Source: JALYTY01 sp964546935 (lineage in GTDB: Bacteria; Vulcanimicrobiota; Vulcanimicrobiia; Vulcanimicrobiales; Vulcanimicrobiaceae). Taken from it: DNA of 64,000 bases. The notes under the pieces were generated by a model. That model was not told the DNA's origin, did no database searches, and saw nothing but the letters and a program-made list of their open reading frames with translations. The position numbers were made by a program, and so were the translations under genes. Below, piece after piece: positions 49,582-57,331 of the stretch (within the stretch, counting starts at the first letter, position 1; every line of letters begins with the position of its first letter). The stretch spans positions 1 through 64,000 of the forward strand of contig CAZJLJ010000002.1 of assembly GCA_964546935.1 (NCBI GenBank), read 5' to 3'.

Positions 49582-50996
49582 CAACCATTTCCTCAGCAAA
49601 AGCGCTCAAAACGACCAATCCTGCAACCGGAAAGCCCCTCGAGAGCTTCGAGCACTTCACTGCTCAACAGTTCGAAAAGAAACTTGCAAGCGCCGCATCG
49701 GCCGCAAAGTCGTGGGCATCGAAATCCATCGACGACCGCAGCGTTGTTTTGCTGAGCGTTGCCGAAGCGCTTCGCTCGGAAAAAGAAGCGCTTTCGCAAC
49801 GAGCCGTCCGTGAGATGGGCAAGCCGATCGCGCAAGCCCGCGCCGAAGTTGAGAAGTGCGCGTGGTGCTGCGAATACTTTGGCAAAAACGCCGCATCGAT
49901 GCTTGCGGACATCGACGTGAAGACCGACGCCGCGCGCAGTTTCGTCGCCTTTCGTCCGTTGGGCGTCGTTCTCGCAATCATGCCGTGGAATTTTCCGTAC
50001 TGGCAAGTCATTCGTGCTGCGGCACCGGCGCTGATGGCCGGAAACGCGCTGTTATTGAAACATGCGGAGATTACTACCGGCTGCGGACTCGAGTTGGAAC
50101 GCATCTTCCACGAAGCCGGCGCACCCGATGGGCTATTCAGCGCTTTGCTTGTTAGCAATCAAGAAGCCGACGATAAAATCGCCGATTCAAGAATCTCCGC
50201 CGTCACCCTCACGGGCAGCGAACGCGCGGGCGTAGCCGTCGCGACGGCCGCCGGTCAAGCGCTAAAAAAGTGCGTGCTCGAGCTCGGTGGTTCCGACGCA
50301 TTCGTCGTGCTAAAGGACGCCGATCTAGAAAAAACGGCGAAGATGGCAGTAAAGGGCCGTTTCCAAAACAACGGGCAGAGCTGTATTGCGGCAAAGCGCT
50401 TCATCGTTGAAGCACCCGTTCACGACGAATTCGTGCGGCTTTTCGTTGAAGCGGCCAAGGCGCAAAAAGTCGGAGATCCGATGGAAGACTCCACCGAGAT
50501 CGGTCCGGTTGCGCGTGGCGATCTTCGCGACACGCTCCACGAACAGGTAACTGAAACCGTTGCAGCGGGTGGGAAGCTGCTGCTCGGCGGAAAGCCGATC
50601 GAACGCGAAGGTTACTACTACGAACCGACAATCGTCGACGAAGTCAAACCCGGAATGCGCATGTTCGACGAGGAGGTGTTCGGACCGGCGGCTGCGGTTA
50701 TTGTCGCTCGCGGCGAAACGGACGCTATCGAACTCGCCAACAATTCCAGTTACGGGCTTGGATTCTCAATTTGGACGAAAGACACCGGCAAAGCGCAACG
50801 CATAGCGGCAAAGGTCGAAGCGGGATCCGTCTTCATCAATGCGATCGTCGCCAGCGATCCGCGGTTACCGTTCGGCGGTGTCAAAAAGAGCGGTTACGGC
50901 CGCGAGCTCTCCTCTTTTGGAATCCACGAGTTCGTGAACATCCAAACGGTGTGGGTCAGCGACGACAAGCCGTCTCAGGGATGGGGCGCGGAGTAA
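49578..50996 (+). CDS. NAD(P)-dependent aldehyde dehydrogenase, succinate-semialdehyde type
   Basis: A 472-residue ALDH starting in an ATGA overlap at 49578. The catalytic Cys269 lies in NNGQSCIAAKRF and the general base Glu235 in LELGGSD. PWNFPYWQVIRAAAPALMAGN is the cofactor-binding region. The short length and GQSC with NPATG near the N-terminus resemble succinate-semialdehyde dehydrogenases (GabD/Sad group). Its product would be succinate from GABA or related compounds, but substrate assignment within ALDHs by eye is weak. It closes the radA-FtcD-M16-ALDH series. Confidence 0.9.
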   Translation: MTTISSAKALKTTNPATGKPLESFEHFTAQQFEKKLASAASAAKSWASKSIDDRSVVLLSVAEALRSEKEALSQRAVREMGKPIAQARAEVEKCAWCCEYFGKNAASMLADIDVKTDAARSFVAFRPLGVVLAIMPWNFPYWQVIRAAAPALMAGNALLLKHAEITTGCGLELERIFHEAGAPDGLFSALLVSNQEADDKIADSRISAVTLTGSERAGVAVATAAGQALKKCVLELGGSDAFVVLKDADLEKTAKMAVKGRFQNNGQSCIAAKRFIVEAPVHDEFVRLFVEAAKAQKVGDPMEDSTEIGPVARGDLRDTLHEQVTETVAAGGKLLLGGKPIEREGYYYEPTIVDEVKPGMRMFDEEVFGPAAAVIVARGETDAIELANNSSYGLGFSIWTKDTGKAQRIAAKVEAGSVFINAIVASDPRLPFGGVKKSGYGRELSSFGIHEFVNIQTVWVSDDKPSQGWGAE

Positions 50997-51324
50997 GGAG
51001 ATCGGCGTTCTCGGCAACGATCCGTCGTAACGCGGGGGATTTCGTCTCATCGGCAAACGGCGCGAGGGCCTTGATGAAACGCCGCCAGCGCGCGAAACGC
51101 GACGGTTCCGGCCTTTCACCGTTTAGCGCATCAACGCTCAGTAGGAACAAAATTCGCGCGCGGCGCCACATGCGCTCGGACCCTTTCGGCGTAGCTTCCA
51201 ACAGCTGCATGGAGATGCGGCGCGAAGTGAGGAGCGCGTCATAGCGGAGACGATTCGCCAAACGCAAAACGAGAGGTGAATCGTCACGCGAAGCTTCGAC
51301 AATTAGCGAGCCAACGGGTGTCAT
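50956..51324 (-). CDS. Hypothetical protein, 122 residues
   Basis: No family recognised. The protein is helical and basic (MWRRARILFLLSVDALNG, RFARWRRFIKALAPF), consistent with a small cytoplasmic or nucleic-acid-associated protein. It overlaps the MFS transporter stop by 4 bases (ATGA), the main reason to accept it as real, and its 3' end overlaps the converging aldehyde dehydrogenase gene by 41 bases. Confidence 0.55.
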   Translation of the reverse strand: MTPVGSLIVEASRDDSPLVLRLANRLRYDALLTSRRISMQLLEATPKGSERMWRRARILFLLSVDALNGERPEPSRFARWRRFIKALAPFADETKSPALRRIVAENADLLTPRPIPETACRR

Positions 51325-52877
51325 CGTGCAGCAACCTTTCCTTTAAGCAACGCGGCCGTAGGTACCGTGACAAACAGCACCGCTCCGATCGCGATAAAAG
51401 CGTCGACGTAGGCGAGCAGCGTGGACTGGGTGATAATGAGCGTGTACAACGCTTGCAGCGGATGGTGTTGCACGAACGCGTTCACTGCCGTTGCATGTAA
51501 ATTGGCATTAGCCGCAATAGCGTCCTGATGGAACGCCTGCCTGCGATCGAACAGTGCTACGAGCGAAGCGGCAAACATCGATCCGCCGAGCTGGCTCCAC
51601 AGCGTTACAAATGCCGACGCCTTCGGAGCGTCTTTCGGTTCGACAGAACGAATAGCAGCGACTAGCACGGGTGTGAAAATCAAGGCAATGCCGATTCCGG
51701 AAAGGATCAACGGCCCTGCAAAGGACCCGATCGATACGATTGTGACGGTCTCGCGTGCCAGCCAAAGCGTTCCAATCGCCTGTAAAAGTAAACCCACGCC
51801 GACAAAAATTCGTGGATCCGCAGTTTTCGAGTTCACGATGCGTCCTACCGGAATCGTGAGCAGCGCGATGGGAATCGCACGCAACCCGATCATCACACCG
51901 GCGAGCGTTGAGGTGTATCCAAGCACGCCGACCGTATACTGCGGTAGAAGCAATAACACACCATAAATGCCGGCGGAGTTGCCGATTGCGATAATCGAAG
52001 CACCCGCGACCCCGCGCTTGGCGAGCACGCGAAGATCGACGATCGGATACGCGGCGCGCAGCTCCCACCACACGAAGAGCACCCCGGCAACAACTGCCGA
52101 CACACTAGCCACACAAATGCCCGTATTCGAGAACCAATCGTCGTGTTGGCCTTGATCCAGCACGTACTGCAGCGACGCGATTGCAACGGTTAAGAGCGCA
52201 ACGCCGGCTGCGTCAACGGGGCCGCGTTTCCTATCGCCTTCGCGCAGGAAAACGAGCAACAGCACAAACGCCAAGATGCCGGGCAAAACGTTGATGTCGA
52301 AGACCCACTGCCACGAGAGGTTGTCGGTGATCAGTCCGCCGAGCGTCGGGCCGATCGACGGACCTAGTACCGCGCCCAGTGCATAGATTGCTTGACTCGT
52401 GCCAAGGTGCTCGGACGGAAATGTTTCACGCAGAATCACTTGCGCGGTTGCCAAAAGGCCGCCACCGAACACGCCTTGCACCACGCGAAAGAGCACCAGG
52501 GAGTCGAGCGACGTTGCGAGGCCGCACAGCACCGACGCAACGGTAAAGCCGGCGATCGAAATCAAAAAGTATGTTTTGCGTCCGAACCGTCCCTGAAGCC
52601 ACGGCGTCATCGGAATGATAACGACGTTTGCGATGACGTAAGCGGTAACGACCCACGTCGCTTCATCGACGCTTGCGCCAAGGTTGCCCTGAATCGTTGG
52701 AAGCGCGACGTTGACGATGGTAGCATCAACGGTTTGCAACAACGCTGCAAGCATCACGCCCGCTACGATTAGCGCCCTGCGCGCACCGAATTCTACGAAT
52801 GATTCCGGGGGCGCAACGGGCTGATTTTGGGCAGTGGAAAGCTCTGCGCGCACGGGTGTGCGCACCGCCATCTGCAT
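51321..52877 (-). CDS. DHA2-family (EmrB/QacA) drug efflux MFS transporter
   Basis: A 518-residue inner-membrane protein with about 14 hydrophobic helices. The N-terminal half has LDxTIVNVALP-type sequence (VDATIVNVALPTIQ) and WVVTAYVIANVVIIPMTPWL, both signatures of the DHA2 proton-driven multidrug exporters. The motif A-like GRFGRKTYFL follows the second helix. No EmrA-type membrane-fusion gene is adjacent. It is divergent from an HTH regulator with a 10-bp inverted repeat between them, a typical exporter-regulator pair. Confidence 0.93.
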   Translation of the reverse strand: MQMAVRTPVRAELSTAQNQPVAPPESFVEFGARRALIVAGVMLAALLQTVDATIVNVALPTIQGNLGASVDEATWVVTAYVIANVVIIPMTPWLQGRFGRKTYFLISIAGFTVASVLCGLATSLDSLVLFRVVQGVFGGGLLATAQVILRETFPSEHLGTSQAIYALGAVLGPSIGPTLGGLITDNLSWQWVFDINVLPGILAFVLLLVFLREGDRKRGPVDAAGVALLTVAIASLQYVLDQGQHDDWFSNTGICVASVSAVVAGVLFVWWELRAAYPIVDLRVLAKRGVAGASIIAIGNSAGIYGVLLLLPQYTVGVLGYTSTLAGVMIGLRAIPIALLTIPVGRIVNSKTADPRIFVGVGLLLQAIGTLWLARETVTIVSIGSFAGPLILSGIGIALIFTPVLVAAIRSVEPKDAPKASAFVTLWSQLGGSMFAASLVALFDRRQAFHQDAIAANANLHATAVNAFVQHHPLQALYTLIITQSTLLAYVDAFIAIGAVLFVTVPTAALLKGKVAAR

Positions 52878-52926
52878 TTGGTCTTTGAACTCCTAATGGC
52901 GGTGCGTAGACGCACATCGCCTTCAG

Positions 52927-52979
52927 TGCTAGGATATACGCAATATGGGTCCTATGACGACACCGTTCTTATCCTAGCA
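52927..52979. promoter_or_regulatory. Spaced perfect inverted repeat between exporter and regulator
   Basis: TGCTAGGATA (52927-52936) and its exact reverse complement TATCCTAGCA (52970-52979) lie 33 bp apart. A third partial copy GTCCTA lies between them (52949-52954). The right arm ends 15 bp before the regulator start and covers its likely promoter; the left arm is 50 bp from the transporter start. It is a candidate operator for the adjacent HTH protein. Confidence 0.55.
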
Positions 52980-52994
52980 GTAGGAGTGTTAGCC

Positions 52995-53843
52995 TTGCTT
53001 CAACCTCAAACCGACGAACGTCGCGCCGAGTTAAGCGATTTCTTGCGGACGCGCCGCGCGCGTCTCTCGCCATCCGAGGTCGGCTTACTAGATGGACCGC
53101 GCAGACGTACGCCGGGGTTGCGCCGCGAAGAGGTGGCGTTGCTCGCCAACATCGGCTCAACGTGGTATACGCGACTCGAACAGGGTCTGCCGATCAACGT
53201 ATCCGCCGACGTCCTCGAATCGATCGCGAAGGCGTTACGCCTATCGCGCTCGGAACGCCGGCATCTCTTTACGCTCGCAGGCCATCAACTTGACGAAGCA
53301 CACGATGCTCCAGACGAGTTTGTGAGCGATTTATTGCGACGAACGTTGGATGCCATTCCGACCCCTGCCTACATCCGCGGCCGCCGGTGGGATTTGCTCG
53401 GATACAATAAAGCATGGCGAAGCGCGCTGTGCTATCGTCCAGCGGACGATTTGGAGCGCAGGAATTTTCTTTGGTCGTTCTTCACCGAAGCCGAATCGCG
53501 CATGCGCCATCCGCAATGGGAAACGATTGGACCCAACTTAGTCGCTCAATTTCGTTCGGTGGCGGCACGTTATCCCGACGACCCTTCGTTCCGCACCCTA
53601 ATCCAAGCGTTACTGGAACGCAGCGAAGAGTTCCGTCGCTGGTGGGCGCAGCACGACGTACTCGAAGTGAACGAGGGGATGAAGCACTTTTTCCATCCGG
53701 AGGTCGGCGAAATGATTCTCGACCATACTATGCTCGCCGTTCCCGACTACCCCGACATGCGTCTGATCATTTACACGGCGGAGCCCGGAAGCGAAAGCGA
53801 ACGCAAACTCAAACTTTTAACTTCGGATTTAGTACCCGCCTAA
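52995..53843 (+). CDS. XRE-type HTH transcriptional regulator with MmyB-like ligand domain
   Basis: About 282 residues from TTG 52995, with AGGAG at 52982-52986; an upstream in-frame extension lacks a ribosome site. The N-terminal helix-turn-helix region (RTPGLRREEVALLANIGSTWYTRLEQG) is followed by a C-terminal MmyB-like domain of the PAS-like fold (RRWDLLGYNKAW, EARMRHPQW-like and HPEVGEMILDH elements). Regulators of this group commonly control an adjacent exporter or dehydrogenase and sense a small, possibly lipid-like, ligand. It is divergent from the DHA2 exporter. Its stop overlaps the converging aminotransferase gene by 4 bases. Confidence 0.9.
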   Translation: MLQPQTDERRAELSDFLRTRRARLSPSEVGLLDGPRRRTPGLRREEVALLANIGSTWYTRLEQGLPINVSADVLESIAKALRLSRSERRHLFTLAGHQLDEAHDAPDEFVSDLLRRTLDAIPTPAYIRGRRWDLLGYNKAWRSALCYRPADDLERRNFLWSFFTEAESRMRHPQWETIGPNLVAQFRSVAARYPDDPSFRTLIQALLERSEEFRRWWAQHDVLEVNEGMKHFFHPEVGEMILDHTMLAVPDYPDMRLIIYTAEPGSESERKLKLLTSDLVPA

Positions 53844-54970
53844 ACGAACTGTTTGACGTAAGAGCCGATGCGGTTGATGCCCTCGCGGACTTTGTCCAAA
53901 GGTGCGACCCAGCTCAAGCGCAGCCAGCCTTCGAATGAAGCGCCGAAAGCGGAGCCGGGGATAGTAAGCACATCGTGTTCCTGAAGAATTTCCAGCGCAC
54001 CGTCGAGTGACTTCACGCCGTACGGCAGACGTACGCACGCATAGAAGCTGCCGTCCGGTTTGATGTAGCGCAAGCCGCTTTTGTCGAGCGCATCCACCAC
54101 GCCGGCCCATTGTGTGCGATACCACGAAACGTGCTCGTTTACGCCGCCAAGCGTCGTGAAGATACTGTGCGCGACTTGCTGCGCGAACGTGTCGGCGCAC
54201 GACGTTACCCAAGCGTGCGATTTCGTAGCTTGTTCGATGAACGAAGCGGGCGCGATGATCCAGCCGAGGCGCAGGCCAGTAAGCGCATTACTCTTGCTCA
54301 GCGAGTTCGTGACGATGGTGTGGGGATAGAGTTCCGCGAGATACGCTTCGTCTTCTACGAAGGTTTGTTCGCGGTAGATTTCATCGTGAATGAGCCAAAT
54401 CGGATCGCCGCCGCGCGCTTCGAGAGCACGGACGAGTTTCTGCGCTTCCCCGCGGCGGATGATCGTGCCCGTCGGGTTATTCGGTGAACAAATAACGATG
54501 GCGCGCGTTCGACTGGTGATGCCGGCGACGATGCGGTCAGCTTCGAAGGCGAAATCCTCGGATTCATCCATCTCAACGCGTTGCACGCCGATCCCCTCGA
54601 GCATCGACATCTTCGCGTAAGACGGAAATGTAGGCTCGACGATCAGCAGCTCGTCTTTCGCCGGATCGAAGAGCGTTTTGAGCGTTACGTACATCGCTTC
54701 TTGCGAGCCCGTCGTAATGCAAACGTTTTCAACGCGATGCATATCGGGATAGTTGTAGTGCCGTGCAATCGCTTCGCGCACGGCCGGATCTCCCGCGTTG
54801 TGCGTGTACTTGAGCCCGTGCCGTTGCACGTATCTCATTGCATGCTCGAGGTGCGTAGGATTCGCCAGCAGCGAAGGTTCGCCAAGCCCCAGATCGATCG
54901 ATGTGTCGCGCTTCTTCGCAGCTACCTCGCGAATCAGCGAGCCTTTGATCTCCAGAACCTTGGGATTCAC
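53840..54970 (-). CDS. Class I/II PLP aminotransferase, probably N-succinyl-diaminopimelate aminotransferase
   Basis: A 376-residue fold-type I aminotransferase. The PLP Lys is Lys226 (SLSKSNALTGLRLGW), NNPTG is at 164-168, and HDEIYRE contains the Asp/Tyr contacts. The start GTG is immediately after the dapD stop, so the two genes are surely cotranscribed. Since DapD makes N-succinyl-2-amino-6-oxopimelate, the next enzyme required is DapC, an aminotransferase of this family. The DapC role is therefore a good contextual inference, but sequence alone would also allow other amino acids. Confidence 0.85.
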   Translation of the reverse strand: MNPKVLEIKGSLIREVAAKKRDTSIDLGLGEPSLLANPTHLEHAMRYVQRHGLKYTHNAGDPAVREAIARHYNYPDMHRVENVCITTGSQEAMYVTLKTLFDPAKDELLIVEPTFPSYAKMSMLEGIGVQRVEMDESEDFAFEADRIVAGITSRTRAIVICSPNNPTGTIIRRGEAQKLVRALEARGGDPIWLIHDEIYREQTFVEDEAYLAELYPHTIVTNSLSKSNALTGLRLGWIIAPASFIEQATKSHAWVTSCADTFAQQVAHSIFTTLGGVNEHVSWYRTQWAGVVDALDKSGLRYIKPDGSFYACVRLPYGVKSLDGALEILQEHDVLTIPGSAFGASFEGWLRLSWVAPLDKVREGINRIGSYVKQFV

Positions 54971-55801
54971 TTAAACTGCAACCTCGTAGTCACGTAAGAC
55001 GGCGTTGAGAGATGTTTTTCTGTCGGTCGATTCGGTGCGCGTCCCTATTATCAGCGCGCACGGCACACCGTACTCGCCCGCGGGAAAACGCTTCGGAATC
55101 GTTCCCGGAATCACAACTGCCCGCGCAGGAATGCGGCCTTTCGTGGTCACTGGTTCCGCGTTGCGAACGTCGACGATCGGCGTGCTGGCAGTAAGAACGA
55201 CACCGGCGCCAAGCACCGCTTCGCGTTCCACATGAACGCCTTCGACCACGATGCAACGTGAGCCGATAAACGCACCGTCTTCGATAATTACCGGCGAAGC
55301 CTGAGGCGGTTCGAGAACTCCACCGATGCCCACGCCGCCGGAAAGATGGACGCCTTTTCCGATTTGCGCACACGAACCGACCGTGGTCCACGTATCTACC
55401 ATCGAGCCCTCGTCGACGTAGGCTCCGATATTCACGTAGCCGGGCATCAAGATAACGCCTCGTCCGAGAAAACTTCCGTATCGCGCGACGCCCGGAGGGA
55501 CAACGCGCACGCCAAGTTGTTTGTAATTCCGCTTCACCGGAAGCTTGTCGTAGAAAACGAGCGCATCGGAGGCTTCATCGCCGATCCAGTCCACTTGGCA
55601 ACGTTGAAAATAAAGCAATATCGCCTGCTTTACCCACGCGTTCGTCTGCCAAGTTCCATCGGAACCCGGTTCCGCAACGCGCAAACGCCCGTTGTCGAGC
55701 GCGGCGATTACTTCGTCGACCGCTTCTCCATCGGAACCGCGCACGTCGCCGCTTCCAGCCGCCAGCGCGGCGATCTGCTCGCGCAATGTTTGGATCTCCA
55801 T
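54971..55801 (-). CDS. dapD: Tetrahydrodipicolinate N-succinyltransferase
   Basis: About 276 residues from ATG 55801 (ATG 55840 would overlap the divergent alcohol dehydrogenase). The N-terminal helical domain is followed by left-handed beta-helix hexapeptides (RYGSFLGRGVILMPGYVNIGAYVDEGSMVDTW, then SCAQIGKGVHLSGGVGIGGVLEPP). The GGVLEP segment and the acyl-CoA-binding end are typical of DapD. It commits the succinylase branch of lysine and meso-diaminopimelate synthesis, which feeds peptidoglycan. The DapC-like gene follows without a gap. Confidence 0.95.
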   Translation of the reverse strand: MEIQTLREQIAALAAGSGDVRGSDGEAVDEVIAALDNGRLRVAEPGSDGTWQTNAWVKQAILLYFQRCQVDWIGDEASDALVFYDKLPVKRNYKQLGVRVVPPGVARYGSFLGRGVILMPGYVNIGAYVDEGSMVDTWTTVGSCAQIGKGVHLSGGVGIGGVLEPPQASPVIIEDGAFIGSRCIVVEGVHVEREAVLGAGVVLTASTPIVDVRNAEPVTTKGRIPARAVVIPGTIPKRFPAGEYGVPCALIIGTRTESTDRKTSLNAVLRDYEVAV

Positions 55802-55838
55802 GCCGGGCGTACGCTTACGCTTCGGCGAACGCGGTTTC

Positions 55839-56873
55839 ATGCTCGCTTATCGACTCTTTGCCGAGGGCCCGCGACTCGTCGATGACGTCCCCGTGCCGGA
55901 GCCGCGCAGCGGGGAGGTCCTTGTCCGGATTGCCGGCGCCGGTGCTTGCCACTCGGACCTGCATGTCATCGAAGCAAACGCAGCGGGCAAGTCGATCTTC
56001 AAGCCGCCGTTTACGCTAGGCCACGAGAACACGGGATGGATCGAAGCGGTAGGTCCGGGCATCAGCGGCATGCGCATTGGTGAACCGGTTGCCGTCTACT
56101 GCTGCTACGGATGCGGACGCTGCGCGTCGTGTCTAACGTCGGCGGAGAATTACTGCGAGCGCCAAGGCGAGCTTCACGGCAGCGGTCTCGGCGCCGACGG
56201 CGGGATGGCGAACTACATGCTCGTTCCCGCGGCGAGATATCTCGTACCGCTCGGCGATCTTGAACCGCACGGCGCCGCGCCGCTGTGTGATGCCGGCCTT
56301 ACGCCCTACGCAGCTGTGAAGCGATCGATAGCACTTCTTACGCCCGATGCAACCGCGGTTGTAATCGGCGCCGGCGGCCTCGGCCATATGGCGATTCAAA
56401 TTCTTCGCGCGATAACGGCCGTACGAATTGTCGTAGTCGATCTTTCGAACGCAAAACTCCAAACCGCGTTAGCGCTCGGCGCCGATAACGCGGTTCAATC
56501 CGGTGAGAATGCCGTTAAAGAAATCCTCGAGCTGCTACACGGTTCTCACCCTTCAGTCGTCTTTGATTTCGTAGGGTCGCAGCAAACGATCGACATCGGC
56601 CGCAAGCTCGTCGGTCCCAACGGCGACTTCAATATCGTCGGACTAGCCGGCGGAACGATGCCCTATCGACAAGGAAAGATCGCTTGGGGCGCGCGAGTCT
56701 CAACCCCCTTCTACGGTTCCATTGCCGAGCTGCGCGAAGTCATTGCACTCGCGCAACGCGGCAAGATTCGCGCGCATGTTACGCGATTTCCGCTCGATCG
56801 CGTTGAGGAAGCGTATCAAGCGTTACATCAAGGAACGCTCGACGGACGCGCGGTGATCTGTCCCAATAGCTGA
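55839..56873 (+). CDS. Zinc-dependent alcohol dehydrogenase
   Basis: A 344-residue medium-chain dehydrogenase starting at ATG 55839. Catalytic zinc ligands are Cys37 (GACHSDLH) and His61-Glu62 (LGHENTGWIEAVGPG). The structural zinc site is Cys92-x2-Cys95-x2-Cys98-x7-Cys106. The Rossmann motif GAGGLGHMAIQ is central, and VVVDLSNAKL indicates NAD preference through Asp. Substrate range is unknown; many in this group oxidise aliphatic or aromatic primary alcohols. It is divergent from dapD and monocistronic as far as visible. Confidence 0.93.
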   Translation: MLAYRLFAEGPRLVDDVPVPEPRSGEVLVRIAGAGACHSDLHVIEANAAGKSIFKPPFTLGHENTGWIEAVGPGISGMRIGEPVAVYCCYGCGRCASCLTSAENYCERQGELHGSGLGADGGMANYMLVPAARYLVPLGDLEPHGAAPLCDAGLTPYAAVKRSIALLTPDATAVVIGAGGLGHMAIQILRAITAVRIVVVDLSNAKLQTALALGADNAVQSGENAVKEILELLHGSHPSVVFDFVGSQQTIDIGRKLVGPNGDFNIVGLAGGTMPYRQGKIAWGARVSTPFYGSIAELREVIALAQRGKIRAHVTRFPLDRVEEAYQALHQGTLDGRAVICPNS

Positions 56874-57331
56874 TCGACCGAACCACCTGTCTCTTTGCCG
56901 CGTATCAACGTCGTGCAAAGAACGACAGTGGATCGCATCGCCATTCCTCGCTCGGTTCTGCTCGTGCGAGCCAAAGGCCGTACGTACGCGATTTGCCAAG
57001 CGAAGCACTTTCTCACTCGTGATGCGATAGATGTCGGCGGACGCGCCCTTCCCCGTGACAACGAGCGTTTCATGACCACGACCGAGGCGATCGGTATGAT
57101 TGCAACGCTCCTCGGCCTTCTTGCACTCTGCTCGTACGTAATAGCTCTCAGGTAGCCGCGGTTCTAGGTAACAACACACCGCAGAGCCGCCCAACCGCGT
57201 TTGCAACCTCTTCGCACCATCACAGGGTAAGAATTGGTGGAACGAGGGCGAATATCGGGTATCCCCTCCCGGGACTCCAATAGACGCTTCCGACACCGTG
57301 ATTTTCATCGCGTAATTCGTAAGGAGCAGCA
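56874..57331. other. 458-bp intergenic region upstream of transketolase
   Basis: No convincing gene. One frame (57072-57155, MTTTEAIGMIATLLG...) could encode a 27-residue single-helix membrane peptide, but it has no clear ribosome-binding site and the codons upstream are not gene-like. The last bases contain TAAGGAG (57319-57325), the ribosome site of tkt. The region is the expected place for the promoter of the pentose-phosphate operon, but no -35/-10 pair stands out. Confidence 0.5.

Noticed and set aside
57072..57155. 27-residue single-helix peptide upstream of tkt
   Set aside because: Hydrophobic and plausible, but no convincing ribosome-binding site and no known family such as KdpF fits its context.
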